A stretch of DNA of 64,000 bases from Sinomicrobium soli (GTDB lineage Bacteria; Bacteroidota; Bacteroidia; Flavobacteriales; Flavobacteriaceae). Below the pieces are notes generated by a model. That model did no database searches, was not told the DNA's origin, and was given only the letters and a program-made list of their open reading frames with translations. Both the position numbers and the translations under genes were made by a program. The stretch lies in the NCBI RefSeq assembly GCF_003285545.1, contig NZ_QLNV01000010.1:62001-126000 (forward strand). The letters run 5' to 3'. Positions 27,992-36,583 of this stretch are shown here, piece by piece (positions within the stretch are counted from its first letter, which is position 1; every line of letters begins with the position of its first letter).

Positions 27992-30900
27992 TTAGAATAA
28001 AAGCTTTACGCCCAATGAAAATGTCTTGACCTGCGGATAGTTATCCCCTGAAGTCTCTCTTACTTCCGGGTCAAAACCACCAAAATAATCCGTAATGGTA
28101 AACACATTTTCCATAGACATATAGATCTTGAAGTGCTCTACGAAAAACTTGCCGGATAGTTCCGAAGGAAGCGTATATCCGAACTGCACATTTTTCAATC
28201 TCAGATAAGAAGCATCCTCAAGCCAGTAATCGGAATAGACGGTATTGTGGTCGGGCTGATAATACATTCTCGGGTAGGAAGCCCCCGGGTTGTTCGGGGT
28301 CCACCGGTCCAGGTGTGCCGTTTTGGGAACGGAGTAATCATTGATAAAGGCATGACGGGCCTCATCGGCGAGGTAACCATTCACCTTCCCTACGCCCTGA
28401 AAGAAGAATGAAAAGTCGAAATTCTTCCAGTTGACAAATCCCCGGAACGAATAATTATAACGGGGATACGGGTTTCCGAAGACCACCTTGTCATAATCGT
28501 CAATCTGCCCGTCAGGTTCCCCGTTCTCTCCGCTGATATCCCTGTAAACAACATCTCCCGGCTGTATGATATCGGCATAACTGCTGATCACTGCAAATTC
28601 CGGGTTTTCGTACCTCCCGGTAGTTTCGTTATAGCTCTCAAAATCATCTACCTGGGCCAGACCGTTGGTCAAATAGCCGTAATAGGCATTTACGGGGTCT
28701 CCTTCCCTGCGTATCCTGTCGCCCAGATAAGGAGCACTGGTACCGAGGTCGGTGACCTTATTCCTGGCATCGGATAAATTTGCGGAAATCCCGTATTCGA
28801 CTTCCCCTATGTTATCGTGCCATCCGACATTGATTTCCCATCCCTTGTTTTCTATGGAACCGATATTTTCAAGAGGCAGATCGTCGGAAGACGTTTTCCC
28901 GATAATACCGGGATAAATAGGCTTTAACAATGCATTGGTATTGTTTTTCTCAAACCAGTCCAGCGACAGCGACAGCCGATAGTCCAGCATCTGGATATCC
29001 AGTCCGAAATTCAGCATCCGTATGGTTTCCCACTGAATATTCTGATTGGCCAGTGCGTACTGTCTGAAACCTACATTTTCCCTGTTACCGATAGGATAGG
29101 CCTTTGTCTGTCTTTCGATCTCCGTCAGATAAGGATAATAACTGCTCCCGATATTCTGGTTTCCCAATTCCCCCCACGAACCGCGTAATTTTCCCAGGTT
29201 CAGAACAGATCCGGAGAAATCCATGAATTGCTCTCTGGAAAAATTCCACCCGGCGGAAAAAGAAGGAAATACTCCCCACCTGTTTTGCTTCGAAAATCTC
29301 GATGTACCGTCGTAACGGATATTGGCTTCAAAAAGATATTTTTCATCCAGATTATAATTGAACCGGCCAAAATACGAACGTATGGCCCAATGCTCTGCCG
29401 TACCTCCGTTGACAATATCTTCGGTCCCGACATCTATTTCCTCCACACCGTCGAGCAATATATTTCTTCGGGATGCCGAGAGCACGGGAAGGTATGCCCA
29501 TTCCTGGGAAAACCCGGCCAGGAATTTGATGTCGTGCCTGCCCAGCTGCTTTTCGTAATTCAGGGTGGTATTTAAGGTTTGGGTAACAATGCTCCTATGA
29601 GTCTGCGATATACTGTTCTTCGCATTTTCATTGGAAGGATTGGGAGTACCATCTGCCAGGAACCTCGGCATGGTGGGCCGCCACGATTTGACATCCTGTG
29701 TATAGTAATTATAGGAATAACGCGCATTGGCATACATCCCCTCAAAGAGGTCCAGCGTCGCTTTAAAATTACCGTTAAACGTCCTCGAGTTGACCTTGGT
29801 ATATCCCGACTCATAAGCTGTCCGTACCGGGTTGGGCACGGAACCATACGACCAGTAGGGAGAATCCGTATATCCTCCTTCATCATTTTCAAGCTGCCAT
29901 CTAACCGGCAACAGGGGAGATATACGCTGGCTGAGACGGAAAACGCCTCCTGTTCCCGACCCCCCGATATTTCTTCTGGCAAAATCCACATAACTGATAT
30001 TGCCATCCAGCTTTAACCGGTCGGTGACCTGCGTAGTCAACCGCAGCCGCACATTGTGCCTGCTCGATTTAAACCCGTCGCCCACGATCAGCCCGGTCTG
30101 GTCCAGGTAACCGTAAGACATGAAATAGGACGTTTTTTCCGTACTTCCGTTAACATTAAAATTGTGGCTCTGCTGGGTGGCATAGTCCTTATAGATAAGG
30201 TTTACCCAGTCTGTATTGGAATAATCATTGGGAAAGTTTCCGGAATCGTAATTGGCAAAAGCCTCTTCCGAATACGGAATAGCTATGCCCCTGGCCCGGC
30301 GTGCTTCGTTGGAAAGCGTCATATATTCTCTTCCGTTAACCAACTCGGGCAGGGATGTAGGCTTCTGTATCCCGAAATTGCTGGAATAGCTGAACTTCGT
30401 TTTCCCCTGGCCCTGTTTGGTAGTTACCAGTATGACCCCATTGGCAGCACGGGCCCCGTATATTGCCGAGGAAGCAGCATCCTTCAGCACGGTAATGCTT
30501 TCCACATCGTCGGGGTTCAGAAGATTCAGGTCTCCCCCGGCTACTCCGTCGATCAGGATCAGGGGGCTGGTACTACTGTTAATGGTATTTACCCCTCTCA
30601 CTGTAATGTTCATTCCCGGACTCCCCGGTTGCCCGGAAGAAGACGTAATGGTAACTCCCGGCAATAATCCCTGGATTCCGGTACCGACATTGGCTACCGG
30701 CCGGTTCTCCAGAACATCCCCCCTGACCTCCGATACGGCCCCCGTCAGATTAGCCCGTTTCTGGGTTCCATATCCTACTACTACAACCTCTTCCAGTACC
30801 GATCGCTCTTCTTTCATGACAATATCGATACGTTCACGGCCATTGACCTCTATTTGCCGGGTGGTATACCCCATATAGCTTGCCTCGAGAATCGCATTTT

Positions 30901-31435
30901 CGGGTACCTCAATCGTATAATTTCCGTCAAAATCGGTGATGGCCCCATTTGTGGTGTTCTTTTCCACTATATTGGCACCCGGTACCGGGGCTCCCGTATC
31001 GGCATCCGTAACCGTCCCGCTTACGGTAATGACCGATTGTACCCCCATAATACTTCGTGAACCCGATCCCGGAGGATACCGTACCTCCGTCAAAAAGATC
31101 TGGTTCCCTATAATTTCATATCCGGTCTTCGTATCGTTAAAGATCGTTTCCAGAACATTCCGGATATTTTCTTTATCGACCCTGATCTCAACAATACGCT
31201 GCAGATCCACATCTTTTATCTTATACACAAACTTATAATCCGTCTGGCTTTCGATCGTGTCGAGCAGCTGCGTCACTTTTACTCCCTTCATGTTCAGGGT
31301 AATGATATTCTGCGAATAAGAATCCCTGGCCTGCAGGCCAAAGAGGGAAATAAAAATGAGCAATAAGGAAAGCTTCATTTTCAGGCTGGTTTTAAAAAAA
31401 GAATGTTCAGTAATGCTATGGCATAGTTTTTTCAT
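27992..31435 (-). CDS. SusC-type TonB-linked transporter with STN signalling domain (locus 2)
   Basis: 1147 residues. Longer than the other SusC proteins here because of an N-terminal secretin/TonB (STN) domain (about 45-115, NMKGVKVTQLLDTIESQTDYKFVY). This is followed by a CarboxypepD_reg-like domain (about 132-210), the plug with IDGVAGGDLNLLNPDDVESITVLKDAASSAIYGARAANG (about 298-335) and the barrel. STN domains contact FecR-type anti-sigma proteins, and a fecR gene lies directly upstream. This SusC is therefore both importer and ligand sensor for locus 2. Confidence 0.95.
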   Translation of the reverse strand: MKKLCHSITEHSFFKTSLKMKLSLLLIFISLFGLQARDSYSQNIITLNMKGVKVTQLLDTIESQTDYKFVYKIKDVDLQRIVEIRVDKENIRNVLETIFNDTKTGYEIIGNQIFLTEVRYPPGSGSRSIMGVQSVITVSGTVTDADTGAPVPGANIVEKNTTNGAITDFDGNYTIEVPENAILEASYMGYTTRQIEVNGRERIDIVMKEERSVLEEVVVVGYGTQKRANLTGAVSEVRGDVLENRPVANVGTGIQGLLPGVTITSSSGQPGSPGMNITVRGVNTINSSTSPLILIDGVAGGDLNLLNPDDVESITVLKDAASSAIYGARAANGVILVTTKQGQGKTKFSYSSNFGIQKPTSLPELVNGREYMTLSNEARRARGIAIPYSEEAFANYDSGNFPNDYSNTDWVNLIYKDYATQQSHNFNVNGSTEKTSYFMSYGYLDQTGLIVGDGFKSSRHNVRLRLTTQVTDRLKLDGNISYVDFARRNIGGSGTGGVFRLSQRISPLLPVRWQLENDEGGYTDSPYWSYGSVPNPVRTAYESGYTKVNSRTFNGNFKATLDLFEGMYANARYSYNYYTQDVKSWRPTMPRFLADGTPNPSNENAKNSISQTHRSIVTQTLNTTLNYEKQLGRHDIKFLAGFSQEWAYLPVLSASRRNILLDGVEEIDVGTEDIVNGGTAEHWAIRSYFGRFNYNLDEKYLFEANIRYDGTSRFSKQNRWGVFPSFSAGWNFSREQFMDFSGSVLNLGKLRGSWGELGNQNIGSSYYPYLTEIERQTKAYPIGNRENVGFRQYALANQNIQWETIRMLNFGLDIQMLDYRLSLSLDWFEKNNTNALLKPIYPGIIGKTSSDDLPLENIGSIENKGWEINVGWHDNIGEVEYGISANLSDARNKVTDLGTSAPYLGDRIRREGDPVNAYYGYLTNGLAQVDDFESYNETTGRYENPEFAVISSYADIIQPGDVVYRDISGENGEPDGQIDDYDKVVFGNPYPRYNYSFRGFVNWKNFDFSFFFQGVGKVNGYLADEARHAFINDYSVPKTAHLDRWTPNNPGASYPRMYYQPDHNTVYSDYWLEDASYLRLKNVQFGYTLPSELSGKFFVEHFKIYMSMENVFTITDYFGGFDPEVRETSGDNYPQVKTFSLGVKLLF

Positions 31436-31486
31436 ACCTTTAATGTCTTAAATGTTGGTGATACTCGTTTTTCAGCCACATTTCAT

Positions 31487-31517
31487 ATCGGGGAGAATGC
31501 TGCAACATTCCCCCGAT
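31487..31517. promoter_or_regulatory. Hairpin in the fecR-susC intergenic gap
   Basis: ATCGGGGAGAATG (31487-31499) pairs with CATTCCCCCGAT (31506-31517) with one bulged base and a short loop. It lies between fecR (end 31572) and susC (start 31435). It lacks a T-tract; an attenuator or mRNA-stability element separating low fecR from high susCD expression is plausible. Confidence 0.55.
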
Positions 31518-31571
31518 TTATGACCGTTTTCTGGCAATAGTAATTTTACTTCATCTCATTTTTTTCAGGGT

Positions 31572-32750
31572 TTAAGGGTTTATAATAATACGCTGATCTT
31601 CTTTCCGGGTATAATGTATCCCGTAAATGGTCTCAAAATAATCCAGGATCGCCTCTATGGGTTCGTTCTCAAAACCGGCGTTGAACTTTTCCTGCCCCAG
31701 AGCCTTATCATTATTGACAATCCTGATGTTGTAATGCCTTTCCATCTTCTTGAGGATATTGTCAAAACTCATATTTCTGAAAACCAGTTCCCCCTTCATC
31801 CAGGCCGTATAAATCCCGGTATCCACCTCATCGATCTCCAACCCCTTATCCTTATGATCGAAATTTGCCCGTTGTCCGGGTTCCAGAACAGCCAGTGCTT
31901 CACGGTTCCCCGGGGCTCCCAGTTTTACCGAGCCTTCTACCAGTACTACATTGGTCACCTCGTCTTCCCGGTAAGAAGAAACGTTGAATTCGGTACCCAG
32001 AACCTCGACTTCCAGGTTCTCTGCGGTGACAATGAAAGGTTTATTCTTATTCCCGGACACCTTAAAAAAAGCTTCTCCCCGAAGAACGACCTCCCGTTTA
32101 TCCGTATTTAAAAAATTTACCGGGTATTTCAGGGAAGACCCCGCGTTCATATAGATCTCGCTGCCGTCAGACAACCGGAGTTCAAAATGCTTGCCGTACG
32201 GAACTCTTAACGTATTGTACCCGGCACTGCCGTTATCCGATGCGCTATCGCTATACACCAGTCTATTCCCTTCCTGTTCCCCTACTACATTCCCTTCCTT
32301 ATCGGTAAGCTGAAGCTGTCCGTGCTCCGGGAGCACCATTACTTTCCCGTCTTTGGTTTCCAGGACGATGTGTTCGGAAGCCAGGGATGCCGGAGCCGTT
32401 TTCAGGCGGTCTTTTACCCAGCCGAAATATCCGCCTATTCCCAGCAATACGATAAAAACCGCTGCTACCGGAACATACTGAAGTATTGCTCTCTTTTTCC
32501 GGAACCTGTCTTTTCCGGTGTTTTTTTGCGCTTCGCCCTTTTTCAGTATCCAGTCGTAAATTTCATCCGCCCTGTCATTGCCCATCTCCGCCCGTTCCTC
32601 CAAAGTCTCCAATACTTCTTCCACATACGGGAATTCCTCTCCTGGCTCATCCTGCCGCAGATATACTACCAATTCATCTACTTCTTCCGAAGTACATTCC
32701 CCTTTTACAAATTTGTATAACAGTTGTTTTATATAGTCTTCACGCTTCAT
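31572..32750 (-). CDS. FecR-family anti-sigma factor
   Basis: 392 residues from the ATG at 32750 (start MKREDYIKQLLYKFVKG; an upstream in-frame ATG adds 13 unconserved residues). N-terminal cytoplasmic anti-sigma region (about 1-95), one transmembrane helix (about 100-120, AILQYVPVAAVFIVLLGIGGYFG), periplasmic FecR domain (about 180-290, LRVPYGKHFELRLSDGSEIYMNAGSSLKYP...VEVLGTEFNVSSY) and a C-terminal DUF4974-type STN-like domain (about 315-390). It should hold the ECF sigma factor inactive until the STN-SusC binds its ligand. Confidence 0.93.
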   Translation of the reverse strand: MKREDYIKQLLYKFVKGECTSEEVDELVVYLRQDEPGEEFPYVEEVLETLEERAEMGNDRADEIYDWILKKGEAQKNTGKDRFRKKRAILQYVPVAAVFIVLLGIGGYFGWVKDRLKTAPASLASEHIVLETKDGKVMVLPEHGQLQLTDKEGNVVGEQEGNRLVYSDSASDNGSAGYNTLRVPYGKHFELRLSDGSEIYMNAGSSLKYPVNFLNTDKREVVLRGEAFFKVSGNKNKPFIVTAENLEVEVLGTEFNVSSYREDEVTNVVLVEGSVKLGAPGNREALAVLEPGQRANFDHKDKGLEIDEVDTGIYTAWMKGELVFRNMSFDNILKKMERHYNIRIVNNDKALGQEKFNAGFENEPIEAILDYFETIYGIHYTRKEDQRIIINP

Positions 32751-33093
32751 TTCCGGACCTTTATATATAATACCGCCGACCCGGCTCAAACTACTATAGG
32801 AAGACCATTATTTTTTTATTTTCTTCAAAAAAGACTTAGAAGTACCCTTCTTTCCGGGAAAAACATAACCTTAACCTAACAAATATTTGTAGCACGGAAC
32901 ATCCGTAATTACACATGATTTCCTATATTGCACCATAACAAATTCATCCTCAAGGCTCTTTTGACTGTGGAAAAATCCGCCGTATTCATGGTAAGACAAT
33001 CTCAAAAAGCCGGAACCGAATGTTTATTTGTATCCCCATATCACAGGCAAGGGAATCATTGAAATCTCTTTTTTATCAAAACGGGATATCCGA
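32751..33093. promoter_or_regulatory. Divergent fecR/sigma promoter region
   Basis: 343-nt gene-free region between divergent fecR and sigma genes. It holds a perfect 12-nt palindrome ACAAATATTTGT (32879-32890), a short inverted repeat ACGGA-aca-TCCGT just after it, and a near-consensus -7 box TTTATTTG at about 33020-33027 on the plus strand in front of the sigma gene. No coding frame is supported. Confidence 0.4.
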
Positions 33094-33693
33094 ATGGCTA
33101 AAAACAAGGAAAATACTGACAAACTATTGGTTTTAAAGCTCAGGGAAGGAAATGAACAGGCTTTCCGGAAACTCTTTGATCTTTACCGGCAGGATGTTTA
33201 TGCCTACAGTTTAAGCATATTGAAATCGCCCCCCCATGCAGAAGAAATTGTCCAGGAAGTATTCCTCAGGGTATGGCTGAAAAGGGAAGGGTTAAACCCT
33301 GAACTGTCTCTCAAATCGTATATATTTACCATCACCCGAAACCTTACCCTCAACCTGTTGACGAAAATGGCCAACAACAAAAAACTTCTGGAAGCCATCT
33401 TTTATAAAAGCCAGGCCGGGGAAACCATGGACAGGGAATTTTCAGAACAGGATTATGCCTGGCTCGAGTCCAGGGCCATGGAAAAACTACCTCCACGCTG
33501 CCGGCTGGTTTTTCAAATGTCCAGAAACCAGGGTAAGAGTTATGAAGAAATTGCCCGTGAAATGGGCATTTCCGTCAATACGGTCAAATACCAGATGAGC
33601 AAGGCAATGGGCATTATAAGAAAGTTCCTGGAAGTAAACAGCGATATCGTGTTTATGATTGCCATTATAACCCTCATGGATTTATTTTCCTGA
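33094..33693 (+). CDS. ECF-type RNA polymerase sigma-70 factor
   Basis: 199 residues from the ATG at 33094 (MAKNKENTDK); the 22 residues of the longer frame look like leader sequence. Region 2 (about 20-85, FRKLFDLYRQDVYAYSLSIL...EEIVQEVFLRVWLKRE) and region 4 (about 125-180, LPPRCRLVFQMSRNQGKSYEEIAREMGISVNTVKYQMSKAM). The C-terminal hydrophobic tail (IVFMIAIITLMDLF) is typical of Bacteroidota SusCD-linked sigma factors. It is divergent from fecR instead of the common same-strand order, so both can be controlled from the shared 343-nt region. Confidence 0.93.
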   Translation: MAKNKENTDKLLVLKLREGNEQAFRKLFDLYRQDVYAYSLSILKSPPHAEEIVQEVFLRVWLKREGLNPELSLKSYIFTITRNLTLNLLTKMANNKKLLEAIFYKSQAGETMDREFSEQDYAWLESRAMEKLPPRCRLVFQMSRNQGKSYEEIAREMGISVNTVKYQMSKAMGIIRKFLEVNSDIVFMIAIITLMDLFS

Positions 33694-33742
33694 ATTTTAT
33701 ATTTTTTACCGTAATTGTTATTTCAGGAAAAACATAAACAAA

Positions 33743-33768
33743 GGGGACGGCACTTCACCATCCCCCGG
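33743..33768 (-). terminator. Terminator of the tssD gene
   Basis: On the minus strand GGGGATGG pairs with CCGTCCCC (one G-T pair) around TGAAGTG, followed by TTTGTTT. It lies about 48 nt after the tssD stop codon. Confidence 0.6.
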
Positions 33769-33812
33769 TCATATTTGATTTGTTCGTTACAGAAAAAAAC
33801 GGACAGGGGCAG

Positions 33813-34199
33813 CTATACCCATTCGTTGGTATGGTTACCACCGCCACAATCCAGCATTCTGCAGGATACCGTAAAGGTCTCCGTCAGGGGATTGTCTCCG
33901 TTGTGATCAAAATTCTCCTTGTACTTCACCATATACCCTTCGGTAAATTTCATTTCCTTCAGCTTGGCCTCAGTATCCCGCTTCAGGTAGGTTATGGTTC
34001 CGTTCTTGCGTTCGAAATTATTGGTCATCCACTCATAGAAGAAAGAATCTCCGGTGGATTCTACCGTAAAATTAATGCGCCCTCCACGGGTTACCGATGA
34101 AGGACGTCCTGTGGCATCTACTTCCTGTGCCAGATCGTAGCTGACGTTCAAGATATTTACTTTCTTGCCGCCAACATCCAGTGTTGCTTTAAATGACAT
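33813..34199 (-). CDS. tssD: Type VI secretion system tube protein TssD (Hcp), Bacteroidota type
   Basis: 128 residues. The sequence MSFKATLDVGGKKVNIL, QEVDATGRPSSVTRGGRI, VESTGDSFFYEWM and the ending GGGNHTNEWV match the small Hcp-like tube proteins of the T6SSiii of Bacteroidota, which form hexameric rings of the needle. It is a single gene: no sheath, baseplate, TssB/C or ClpV gene is in the window. It has its own terminator and AT-rich upstream region. Orphan hcp genes can supply tube or effector-carrier subunits to a T6SS encoded elsewhere. Confidence 0.9.
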   Translation of the reverse strand: MSFKATLDVGGKKVNILNVSYDLAQEVDATGRPSSVTRGGRINFTVESTGDSFFYEWMTNNFERKNGTITYLKRDTEAKLKEMKFTEGYMVKYKENFDHNGDNPLTETFTVSCRMLDCGGGNHTNEWV

Positions 34200-34502
34200 A
34201 ATACTTAAAATTTAAATAATTAAGGTTAACTAATAAAAAATACCAAATCAAATATTGAATTAAAGAGTTTGCAATATATTAAATGCTAAGTTTTTATGCA
34301 AAATATAACGTTAAAAAATTGTTGTTTTTTGTTATTCATAATGAAGTTAATTCATACATAATTTCTGTCTTTCCTACGATTTTAAAGGAAAAATGAGGTT
34401 ATAGCATAGTATATCCAAGAAAAAAAGGACCATCCTTGTACGGACAGTCCTTGTTAAAAATTACCATAGAAACCGAAGATCTATTCCTAAATAAACCTCA
34501 GG
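34200..34502. other. AT-rich intergenic region (tssD leader and locus 3 terminator)
   Basis: 303 nt without a supported gene. The part next to tssD is very AT-rich, as expected for its promoter, with a near-consensus AATATTTG on the minus strand near 34250. The distal part holds the locus 3 terminator. Nothing else recognisable. Confidence 0.5.
34419..34451 (-). terminator. Rho-independent terminator of locus 3
   Basis: On the minus strand AAGGAC and GTCCTT arms (34427-34451) with inner TCC/GGA pairing are followed by a run of Ts (34419-34426). It lies about 50 nt after the AGE-family gene and ends the locus 3 operon. Confidence 0.7.
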
Positions 34503-35714
34503 TTACGCTTTGCACTCCATATTTCCGGCATATTCTTCCAGGTTTTTCATAAGTAAAGAAAGTATCATCAGTCCTCTGGGAACATGAAAACAGCCCTTCC
34601 ATTTTCCACCTTTCAGTTCCAGGTTAACTTTTCCTTCACGAGTAAGGTAACCGAACCACTCTCCGTACTTTTCGTCTACAAAATGTTCCCAGGTATAATC
34701 GTGAAGCTTTACAAACCACTCCCAGCATCTCATATCACGGGTCAGATAGAAGCCTTTCAAGCAGGCTATCATCGCTTCAATATGCGGCCACCACAGTTTT
34801 TGACTCCATTCCAATTGTTCCGGTGGCGACCCTTTCAGGTCCATAAAGTAATACAGGCCGCCGTATTTACCATCCCATCCGTATTCCAGTGTTGAAATAA
34901 CGATATCCACCCCCTTGAGTATAAGTTCCGAATCCCCCTGCCTTTCGGCAATATCCATTAAAAACCACAAGGTTTCCAATCCGTGACCAGGATTGATATG
35001 TCGTCCCTGAAACGAATCACTAATTTCCCCGTTAAGACCGACATTTTCCAAAATAATCCCATATTCCGGTTTGTAAAACTGGTTCACAATTTTATCTTTG
35101 ACTGAATTGAGTTGTTGCTCAATAACCTCTCCATGCAATATATGGTCCAGTTCCAGTACCAGATTACTCAAAATCATGGGCAAGCCCAAATTCTGCAGTT
35201 CACGGGTATTGGGATAGGCCTTATTGTACTTTCCCTTCGGATTTTCCTGGCGTTCCAATATATTCTGAAAAGTGGTTTTTGCAATCTCAGTATATCGCGA
35301 TTCGCCGGTAATTTTGCTCAATTGTCCAAAGGCCATGGCAGCAAAACAATCTGAAAAAATATTATATGGCTGTACCAGCGGATGTCCTTTCCGGTCTAAA
35401 GCAAAATACCAGCTGCCATCCTTTCCCCTCCCATAGTTTTCCAGAAAATCTGCTCCATGCGTGGCGATTTCCAACCAGTTTTTATCAGCACCAAAATTGC
35501 CATACAGCTTTGAAAATGTCCAAACCTGTCTGCATTGCAACCAGATGAACTTATCAGTATCATATACATTACCGTTGGCAGTAAGACAGGTAAAATATCC
35601 CCCGTATTCTTTATCCAGAGAATAGTTTTCCCAAAAAGGTACGGTTTGTTTCAGCAGATTATCCTGATATATATTTTTATAAGATATAAAAGTTTCTTTA
35701 GTCAAGCTCAACAT
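34503..35714 (-). CDS. AGE-family epimerase/isomerase (N-acylglucosamine 2-epimerase-like)
   Basis: 403 residues, (alpha/alpha)6-barrel family, no signal peptide. Family landmarks: EYGGYFTCLTANGNVYDTDKFIWLQCRQVWTFS (about 36-68), H239 and H244 (RHINPGHGLE), H311 (WWPHIEAM) and H377 (GCFHVPRG), the His set used in C2 epimerisation. Members interconvert GlcNAc/ManNAc, glucose/mannose or act on cello- and mannobiose; the sequence does not decide between them. Last gene of locus 3, 41 nt after an EEP gene. It suggests that the released product is an aldose or N-acyl-hexosamine. Confidence 0.9.
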   Translation of the reverse strand: MLSLTKETFISYKNIYQDNLLKQTVPFWENYSLDKEYGGYFTCLTANGNVYDTDKFIWLQCRQVWTFSKLYGNFGADKNWLEIATHGADFLENYGRGKDGSWYFALDRKGHPLVQPYNIFSDCFAAMAFGQLSKITGESRYTEIAKTTFQNILERQENPKGKYNKAYPNTRELQNLGLPMILSNLVLELDHILHGEVIEQQLNSVKDKIVNQFYKPEYGIILENVGLNGEISDSFQGRHINPGHGLETLWFLMDIAERQGDSELILKGVDIVISTLEYGWDGKYGGLYYFMDLKGSPPEQLEWSQKLWWPHIEAMIACLKGFYLTRDMRCWEWFVKLHDYTWEHFVDEKYGEWFGYLTREGKVNLELKGGKWKGCFHVPRGLMILSLLMKNLEEYAGNMECKA

Positions 35715-35755
35715 TTATTTTCATTTATATCATTCTGTTAAAAACAGAACCAATT

Positions 35756-36583
35756 TTAATATTCCAATTTCATCACAATAGGCAGATGATCCGATGCATA
35801 CGTTTCATTAACAGTATAAAAATCAACTATATCAAACGTCGATAACCCGATGCCATTTAACAGAAAATGATCGATAGCACGAATGGGGTCCGGTGTAGGT
35901 GCCGTATTGGGGCAGGTTTCACAAGCCCTTTTAAAATCCGGCTCTATATATTGCCAGACCTGATTGTCAGGCAACATGTTAAAGTCGCCACCGATAATAA
36001 TCGGAAAATCTGCATAGTCTTTCAGAAAGGCAATCATTTCCCTGGCATGTACAGCCCTGTATTCATCGATTTCATGATGGTCTAAATGTGTAGTTGCAAA
36101 AAGCAGTTTTTTCCCCCTTGCTATTTCGACCTCTACCACACCTATTGTTCTTGGCTCTACTTCCAATGTGGCTCCTAAAATCTGTTTATTACTGTTTATA
36201 ATGGCATATTTTGATAAAACGGCCAGACCATACGCCCCATTCGAACGGTCTGTTGCCTTCGCAAAATAAAAATGCATCCCCAGTTTATCGGCAATCGCTT
36301 TTGCCTGATCCAGATGCTTTCCGGAACGCTCGGTAAACCTGTCTACTTCCTGTAAAGCTACCAAATCCGGATCTTCCTTCTCAATGGTACGGACAATGGC
36401 ATCAATATCCACTATATCCGGTTTTGACGGTGGTTGTGCAATATGAATATTATACGACATCACCTTCAGGGTATTCTTTATCACTTCCTTTTCTTCTTCA
36501 CTGCCCTTGTTTTTCCTTTCATTAGCACAGGATGCGAAACACAGCAGGGCAAAAAGCACATATAAATATTTCATCTTCATCAT
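35756..36583 (-). CDS. EEP-family phosphoesterase lipoprotein 5
   Basis: 275 residues, lipobox at C19 (LLCFASC). EEP motifs: N45 (MSYNIHIAQPPS), E79 (ALQEVD), H166 (TTHLDH), D200/N202 (GGDFNM), D238 (AIDHF) and D265-H266 (SDHLPI). Cys221/Cys224 (CETCPNTAP) precede the AIDHF block; note Asp-His there instead of the usual Asp-Tyr. Its ATG overlaps the stop of the preceding EEP by 4 nt, and the two proteins align along their whole length, so they arose by tandem duplication. Confidence 0.9.
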   Translation of the reverse strand: MMKMKYLYVLFALLCFASCANERKNKGSEEEKEVIKNTLKVMSYNIHIAQPPSKPDIVDIDAIVRTIEKEDPDLVALQEVDRFTERSGKHLDQAKAIADKLGMHFYFAKATDRSNGAYGLAVLSKYAIINSNKQILGATLEVEPRTIGVVEVEIARGKKLLFATTHLDHHEIDEYRAVHAREMIAFLKDYADFPIIIGGDFNMLPDNQVWQYIEPDFKRACETCPNTAPTPDPIRAIDHFLLNGIGLSTFDIVDFYTVNETYASDHLPIVMKLEY

